A stretch of DNA of 64,000 bases from Arbacia lixula (taxonomy: Eukaryota; Echinodermata; Echinoidea; Arbacioida; Arbaciidae): contig OZ022577.1 of assembly GCA_963669155.1 (NCBI GenBank), positions 11,527,395 to 11,591,394 on the forward strand. The letters run 5' to 3'. The notes under the pieces were generated by a model, which searched no databases, had not been told where the DNA came from, and saw nothing but the letters and a program-made list of their open reading frames with translations. Positions within the stretch are counted from its first letter, which is position 1, and every line of letters starts with the position of its first letter. This document shows, one piece after another, positions 58,598-64,000 of this stretch. The position numbers and the translations under genes are program-made.

Positions 58598-59782
58598 TTG
58601 GGAAGAAACAGTTCCAGTTCATAAACTTAATACATTGTAACACAGTGATGCCAAGAAGAAGCTAAGATTCACTATCTAGTATCAAGATAAACTGGTACTT
58701 TGCATGCAAACTTTCAGTTGTCTCCCCTTCTATTGTAAGAAACATTTTTACTAAACCTCTTTATTCACACACAGCCATTCCCTCCTAATGTGGTCAAATT
58801 ATTTTGTGCATGTTTCAGGGAGGGGTGTCTTTACTAGTGAAAATTCAGCAAAAGAAACATACAAGGTTATCAATCACTTTCCCTCTCCTACAACATCAGT
58901 CTAGCCTTGATGGAGTTGCCAAGCTGCCAGGTAGGTAGTCATATCACTTCCTCTACTATATTACATTCTTCAAGACATTTGATCCCCATATCACTTCTCC
59001 AACAGAAATACATTCATCAAGACATTTGGTGTTCATATCACTTCTGCAACAACTGTACATTCTCCAAAATGTTTTTCTCTATTCCTTGATCTGTATTCTA
59101 TCATGCCATCATCCCGATCTGGTGCCCATACTGGTATCTGTGCAGTATGCTACGGCTGACCCTCTTACCTCTGCCCAGAGTGGTGATCCCCTCTTCAGGA
59201 CATCCTGGCCACAGCAGGCACCCACTAGGCTGGACAGCTGGTGTAGTGAGATGGCGCTCCAGTCTAGGAGGTGAAGCCCCGCCCTCAGCAGCAGGCATTG
59301 AATGGTGACCCGGTAGCCAGTGGGGCACGTCAAAAACCCAGACGAGATCTTGTCCCTGGGGGATGGGTGAGGGGAGGATTAATTGCGTTAAAGGAGAATC
59401 AATATGTACTTTTTTTCAAAGGAGAGAAAAGCTCATTAGCTTAAAAGCAGAAATTCCAAGAAATCAGTTTGAGCAAAATCTGAGAATTAACAAGAAAGTA
59501 CTGAAAAACCCTTATTTCATTTGTCCCATAAAACTCCTACTACACGTATGTCTCATTTGAAGTATTTCATGTTGATATCAATACAATAATTATATTCAAA
59601 TATCCAATATCTGTAGGATAAAAAAAAGCAAAGCGAATGTAGAGATGAGCATCACTACCTTAGCATGTAGAGCGATGGCAGTCCCCATGCTGAGCATGCT
59701 GGGATTGCCGCCAGGGCCTCGGCAAGGAAAGTGATGGTCACCGGTCCCCACGATTGCTCGCAGATCAGAGCAAGGAGGTTGC
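43710..59782 (-). CDS. TARBP1: tRNA guanosine-2'-O-methyltransferase TARBP1, 5'-incomplete
   Basis: SpoU/SPOUT-family enzyme that methylates ribose (Gm18) in tRNA, the counterpart of yeast Trm3. Twenty-one exons, 5' to 3': 59659-59782, 59169-59355, 58088-58329, 56766-56938, 56096-56190, 55532-55720, 54895-55099, 53760-54013, 53056-53238, 52431-52639, 51821-51898, 51330-51453, 50484-50594, 49891-50040, 49112-49195, 48392-48579, 47142-47413, 46559-46741, 45228-45352, 44722-44858 and 43710-43863. All junctions are GT-AG and phases close to 1154 residues (human 1621), so about 450 N-terminal residues lie outside. The N-terminal part is helical-repeat-like. The catalytic end shows [64 protein letters not shown] and [17 protein letters not shown], the knot motifs that bind S-adenosylmethionine. 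Convergent with COQ6. Fragments of four exons are locally duplicated. Confidence 0.95.
44895..44957 (-). repeat. Duplicated fragment of TARBP1 penultimate exon
   Basis: 63 bp repeating 44763-44824 with few changes (TCAGTGATTGGCTGTT, CCACGGTGTAACCATGC). It lies in the intron just upstream (5') of that exon, which encodes [16 protein letters not shown]. Confidence 0.85.
45539..46103 (-). mobile_element. Pearl-like element copy in TARBP1 intron
   Basis: A T(25)G(10) run at 45539-45573 precedes ATTGACCTTTGACCT. Inside are three diverged core units with TTGACCT half-sites, then GGATGGACGGACAG and CATAATGCCTCCGGCCACTT, the inverse of the left end of the element at 12564-14028. It is therefore an inverted, shortened copy lacking the hairpin end. 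Confidence 0.7.
46272..46308. repeat. (CAT)n microsatellite
   Basis: About ten CAT units followed by interrupted ATT units. Confidence 0.85.
47552..47853. mobile_element. hAT-like repeat, complete copy
   Basis: Perfect 11-bp inverted ends CAGGGTTCCCA and TGGGAACCCTG, 302 bp, no coding, in a TARBP1 intron. It contains the words TTTTCTATGTTGTTGC and GAGGCATTTTCAT shared with 28377-28664. CAGGG-type ends are typical of hAT, but no clean 8-bp target duplication is visible. Confidence 0.7.
48900..48965. repeat. (GAAA)n/(GA)n low-complexity tract
   Basis: Purine-only GAAAG repeats grading into GAGAGA, within a TARBP1 intron. Confidence 0.85.
49470..49712 (-). mobile_element. Pearl-like element, short internally deleted copy
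   Basis: Both ends of the 12564-14028 family are present in inverse order: GACTGCATGCAGTC hairpin with TATGCCTCC at the left, ACATAATGCCATCCGGCAAC and GAGGCATA at the right. The microsatellite and most tandem units are missing. Confidence 0.65.
50098..50247. mobile_element. MITE, GGCCCYGTTGCAT family copy 3
   Basis: GGGTCCCGTTACATACAACT, internal GCTATGTTACCGTGGTAA and GATGGTAAGTTTTATCCATT mirror the copy at 25274-25436, more diverged. Confidence 0.5.
52640..53045. repeat. (GGAT)n/(GATA)n minisatellite
   Basis: About 400 bp of GGAT and AGAT tetranucleotides with higher-order units (TGGATGCATGGATAGA-like), filling most of a 416-bp TARBP1 intron between exons 52431-52639 and 53056-53238. Long open frames here are repeat artefacts. 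Confidence 0.9.
53239..53500 (-). repeat. Tandem duplications of a TARBP1 intron-exon boundary
   Basis: The segment CTGACAACCCCT to CATCAGCTACCTGGAA (exon start plus acceptor) at 53196 is repeated at 53302 and again at 53401, giving units of 106, 99 and about 100 bp. Each repeat keeps a potential acceptor (minus strand CTTCCAG or TTCCAG). Confidence 0.85.
54056..54449. mobile_element. MITE with perfect 21-bp inverted repeats in TARBP1 intron
   Basis: ATTCTCCCTATCGCATATAG at 54056 is perfectly inverted at the right end (CTATATGCGATAGGGAGAAT to 54449). 394 bp, no coding. Target duplication not resolved. It begins 43 bp upstream of the exon 53760-54013 acceptor. Confidence 0.8.
54540..54830. 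repeat. AT-rich ~115-bp tandem repeat, three units
   Basis: TTCAGGTACAATAATA followed by AAATTACAAA starts units at about 54544 and 54664. A third, diverged unit starts near 54776 (ATAATATGCAAACTACAAA). Confidence 0.6.
55789..55837 (-). repeat. Duplicated fragment of TARBP1 exon boundary
   Basis: 49 bp repeating 55681-55729 (acceptor and start of exon 55532-55720) at about 80% identity. The real exon reads [14 protein letters not shown], and the intronic copy would read [14 protein letters not shown]. Confidence 0.75.
57381..57394. repeat. Poly-G run
   Basis: About 14 consecutive G in a TARBP1 intron. Confidence 0.75.
58562..58601. repeat. (CAT)n microsatellite
   Basis: About eleven CAT units, embedded in a wider ATC-rich zone from 58505, TARBP1 intron. 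Confidence 0.85.
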
Positions 59783-61469
59783 CTAAGAAACCTGACATGG
59801 GGAGGAGGGTAGGGGAGTGAGGTGAGATTACAATGCGGAGATCTAGGGATGGAGAGATAAGCTGCCATCACAAGCCCACTCTTCAGACGGATTGGTAAGA
59901 TAATACATGAAAAGGTCATTGAAAGAACAACAAGGGAGAGGAATTAACAAAGCTCTATTGCTCAGGCATCTTTGATCTTTCAGCTCGCTTCAACGTGAGA
60001 GGAAGCTGGATTCTTTACTCCACTGTAAATCTCTTGTTCTTTCTCTCTCTCCCTCCCTCGCTCTCTCTTTCTCTCTTTCGCGCTCTCGCTCTCTCTTTCT
60101 CTCTCCCTCCCTCTTTTCTTTCTCAGAAAGCAGGTTTCCTTACCCCCACTGTAAATCTCTCTCTTTCTTTTTTTTCTCTCTCTCTCTATCTTACTCTCTC
60201 TCTCTCCCTCCCTCTTTTCTTTCTCATTATTCTTTCTTTCTTTGACAGGAAGCAACGTGACAGTAAACTTGTTTCCTTACCCCACTGTATACCTCTCACT
60301 TTCTTTCTTTCTCTCTCTCTCTCTCTCCTGTCCTTTTTTTCTTTCTTTGACAGGAAGAAATGTGACATGAAGCTGGTTCTTTCTTTCTTTCTTTCTCTCC
60401 TTCTCTCTTTCTTTCTCCTTCTGCTCACTTTCAAGAGAGTAAGGTTTCCTTGTAGAGTGTCTGATTTCTCCACTTCCTCTCCAAGGTCTCCACGTTACAG
60501 ACGCTCATGTATAAAGAAATGCTCTGGATCGTCTGCTTGTGACGTACTGCTTCACTGTATTTATTCAACTGTGTCGCACAAATTACATTCAATCTCAATG
60601 GACTACCTTGAGCACATGTTATACCATGTGCCTTTGGAGTGTTTTTTTCTCACTCCTATGCTGTCTCTCTCTCTCTCTCTCTCGCTCTCTCTCTCTCATG
60701 TCCCGCCTGCACTGCACATTCTTTACCATATGGCTTCCATGTGACTTTCTCTCTGTCTCTGTCTCCCTCTGTCTCTGACTCTCTCTCACCTCTCCTTCTT
60801 TACATCTCTGCACATGCTAAACCATGTGCCTTCTTCTTAACCAGCTCTTCATCTCTTTGCCCCTCTCTCTCCCTCTCATCCTCACCTCACTGCACATGAT
60901 ATTCCTTTGCTTCCATGTGACCTGTCTACGTATGTCCTGTCTGTATCTCCCCTCTCCCCCTCCCATACATGTACTCTGTCTTTCCTATCTCTGCTATCTC
61001 TCTCTCCCTCTTTCTCTTTTTCTCTCGTCTTGCTCCTTCTCCTTTTCCCTCTCTTTCCCTCTTTGCTCTATTTCTTCAGTGTCAAAACAAGACACACTAT
61101 GTCTATGGACCATGGATGATCAGACCTATCTATCTACATCTATTTTCCAATAAACATCTCCCCCCCCCCCTCTCTCTCTCTCTCTTTCCGCTTAGTTTCC
61201 AGGCAGAACATATTTAGGTCAGATTGCATTACATCATAATGAACCACGAGGGTTTCCACGTGACGATACGCTTTCTCCACCTCTATTCTGTGCTGAGTGT
61301 CTCTCTCTCTCTGTCCCGGCTACATTTCAAAGCAAGATCTAGCCACCGCAAAGGTTTTCACAAAGGTTTCTATGTGACAAGGCACTAGTTACTTTTACCA
61401 CAATGTAAACCTCTCGTTCTTCCTCTCTCCCTCTCACTCCCCCCCCCCTCTCTCTCTCTTTCCCTCCCT

Positions 61470-61537
<68 letters not shown>

Positions 61538-64000
61538 ACTCATTCTCTCTCTCTCTCTCTCTCCTTCCCACTCTCTTTGTGTCTGTCTCTGTTTGCTCAT
61601 TGTCAAGACAAGCTCTACACGTACTACGGAAACGTGCTAGCCAGAAAGCGTGATATGCCATGTGACAAGGCAGGTTTTTTTTACCACACTGTCTCTATCT
61701 TTTCAGAATCAATCCAGGATTTCTGCAGTCACACAGGTAATTTTCCTGTTTGCTGCTACCCAAACATTATGACTCAAAATTCTGAGAACCGATATATATC
61801 GCAAATATTCCCCCAGGTTGACCACCCTTTATGTCTGTTCACTTATAAGCTCTAAGAAAACCCAATTGTGAGAGATTGTACATGTAGCTAAATGAAGCAC
61901 AGAGGCTTCCAAAACATTTTCTCCACGTGCCTTGATTCTCACCATGTGCTTTGCCATGTGGATCCTACAACATCGTAGATTTATTTGTTTTAATACACGT
62001 GTATTGAAGCTGTATACTAGATACATGTAGATAGTGAGCTCTAAGTATTGGAAAGTATATATGAGCATGGTGCATTCCCAAATGAAAGCATGTGAGGGAA
62101 CACTGCATCTGCCTGTCTTTGCAACATAAAGATGTGCTGAGTGCCAGCTGATGGACAAATCAATTTGGCATTTTCATTTTCATTCATGTAAAACTTTCTG
62201 TAACACCATGGGGTTGTATTATATTGGATAATTGACCCACTTATGGGCTAAAGAAAGGAAAGGAAAGTGAAAAAGTGGAGAGGTGAATTTTATACTTTAT
62301 AACATCTATAAAAGACTATTTTTAGCTTCAGTTTTCACTGTTTCAAACTGAAAATGGGCCGAAATTGAGGTAGAAGAAGAGGGTGAGTGGTGATTGAGAG
62401 TTGTGGCAAGCTTTTGTTCTCCACGCAAAATTAAAATCACGAGCATGAATGATTTATACAGGAGAGCTTTTGATACCCTACACTACAGCTCAAAGGAATT
62501 GGCATAGGGAAAGGGAAAGGGAAGGAGCCACAGTTTTAAACCGTGTATATTTTGTCCAGTTCAGCATCGAAACAGGATGCTTTTTAGGCGAAAGCGTCAT
62601 GTTTCATGATGAAAAATTCAGTTCATGCAAAACATCCACCCTTTGCAAACTTCCTCAAAATGTAAGCTGTTGCAAGTCAGATGATCACTAACTATTACTC
62701 TCTTTCAATCTCCCTTTGCTGGTCCTCTTTCTTTCTTCTTCTTTCATCTATCTTTCTTTTGTTCTTACTTTCCTGCTGATCATTAACTTCAAGTGTAGAG
62801 CTTTACTATTAGTTTTATTGACCATTTAAGACGATGTATTTTTAATGGAAGAGTTTTAATGATCGTTGCAATAAACAAAATAATATAAATTATGACAATC
62901 TGTTGAGTTCATATTTGTTCCATTCTTTCTTCTGTGCGAATGTGTCTTCATTCCAGGTTATAAACAACATTTCCCAGGTATTTGTCCTTATATGGGGCTA
63001 TAAATAACCAGGTTAAACAAGAAATCACGCACACACACACCACAGGAGGGTGGACACAACTCCAGTAAATCAGCCAGAGTCCCAGTAAATTACTAGTGCT
63101 CTCACATTTCTCAATCTGACTCCTCTGGGGATGTCTTCACACTTTATGTCAACTTTAAATGGGTTATTTAAACTAAGCTTCATTTGGGGCTGCCCTTTAA
63201 ATTCAAACACACTTCATCTTCAAATGCAATTACACACCTCATATTGAATGACTGTTTAAAAAAAGAAAGAAAAAGATATCATTAAAAATGAAGGTGATTG
63301 GGTATCATTGGGACAGAAAAAGGATCCTATCTCAAAAATTAATTCACTGCATTGTGGCAAAATGTAATATGAGACTTATTTGGGGGAATCAATCTCCTCT
63401 TCATGAAACAAGAATGCACTGTAAACATGAAGAGGGAGGATTGTGTATCATTAGAAAGATTTCATCATGATCAACCAGGAATCAACCATTATTTTCAAGC
63501 TGCAGTGGGCAAAATAAGATGACCTTACCGGCACACTTTTTTTTTCTTCATAAAAACACATTTCTCTTTGCTTGAACCTTGAAGTATTTTTTAGTTTGAA
63601 TGAAACATATGGAGAGAAGGTTTCTGTAAAGGAGGGGGGGGGGGGGGGTCTACAATACTTATCATATGAAGTATTTACCACAAGCAAATTGAAAGTTTCC
63701 ATGCATGAACACAGATTGAAACCCATTTATACACTTGGCCAGGACAATATCAAAAACCCCAAACTCCGACTCCCACAGACTACAAGCACCACTAGATCCA
63801 CACAGACTAATTACATTTTTTTAAGTGTGCCTTTCCAGTCTTCAGACTAGTACATAACATTTCAAACGGTATCCCATACTGCAGTGTGATCGCCCCATGA
63901 AGCATGTGTTTGGGCATTTTGCCATATTGCTGATAGTGAGAATAACTGGGGCTCCACTTCATTCCATTTCCAGCTACATGTATATGCACGAAAGCTTTCC
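59783..64000. other. TARBP1 upstream intron or 5' region, no exon recognised
   Basis: The most 5' exon seen starts in the middle of a codon, so the gene continues to higher coordinates. I searched the minus strand here for further helical-repeat exons with proper splice sites and found none convincing. Apart from the CT-rich array the rest is unremarkable AT-rich DNA with a poly-G run at 63637-63648. Confidence 0.5.
60035..61575. repeat. CT-rich composite tandem array
   Basis: About 1.5 kb of (CT)n and TTTC tracts separated by diverged copies of an 80-130-bp unit containing CATGTGAC, GGCAGGTTTCCTTACC and CCACTGTAAACCTCTC-like words (for example near 60005, 60128, 60248, 61369, 61655). The longest pure (CT)n run is near 61477-61532. 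Open frames here are low-complexity artefacts. Confidence 0.8.

Noticed and set aside
59995-60744. Long plus-strand open frame of 249 codons rich in Ser, Leu and Phe
   Set aside because: Made of CT-rich repeat read as Ser/Leu/Phe; no domain, no splice context, and similar frames appear on both strands.
61829-62158. 109-codon minus-strand frame as a further 5' TARBP1 exon
   Set aside because: No similarity to the helical-repeat region, and no acceptor/donor pair fitting the phase of the exon at 59659-59782.

Overview
The window looks like nuclear DNA of a marine invertebrate deuterostome, most likely an echinoderm such as a sea urchin or sea star, with a hemichordate as the alternative. This is inferred from four intron-rich animal genes that align end to end with vertebrate orthologues, from the very frequent TACATGTA-type words, and from the dense load of short inverted-repeat elements, LINE remnants and pearl/Tsp-like tandem-core elements known from echinoderms and molluscs. 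I saw no tRNA, rRNA, CRISPR array or bacterial-type operon.

Layout: 1-14 kb is a repeat graveyard. It holds at least five LINE reverse-transcriptase remnants, two tandem-core elements rich in nuclear-receptor half-sites, and a 2.1-kb near-perfect palindrome built from two inverted transposon copies. 14.4-15.8 kb carries AP2S1 (+), the sigma-2 subunit of the clathrin adaptor. 15.8-21.7 kb is 3'-flanking or intergenic DNA. 21.7-32.1 kb carries ARHGAP11A (-), a cell-cycle RhoGAP of 9 coding exons and 1331 codons. COQ6 (+), the mitochondrial flavin monooxygenase of ubiquinone synthesis, has 9 exons and 539 codons at 32.7-40.7 kb. It is divergent from ARHGAP11A across a roughly 620-bp shared promoter with two inverted CCAAT boxes. 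From 43.7 kb to beyond 59.8 kb lies TARBP1 (-), a SPOUT-family tRNA ribose methyltransferase. Twenty-one exons (1154 codons, including the whole catalytic C-terminus) are visible, and the N-terminal third lies past the window end. 60-61.6 kb is a CT-rich composite tandem array.

The four genes have unrelated jobs (endocytosis, Rho control in division, ubiquinone synthesis, tRNA modification). Apart from the shared ARHGAP11A/COQ6 promoter the sequence gives no reason to think they act together. Exon boundaries were set by GT-AG sites plus reading-frame continuity, and all phases close in ARHGAP11A, COQ6 and TARBP1 and in AP2S1 after its isolated start codon.

The most unusual observations are: repeated small duplications of TARBP1 exon fragments, including three extra in-frame copies of its C-terminal coding end; the palindrome whose inner arms are identical while its outer arms have diverged; two tandem-core repeats with a unit near 157-160 bp that carry dense AGGTCA half-sites; and COQ6 acceptors lying directly next to copies of one dispersed repeat.
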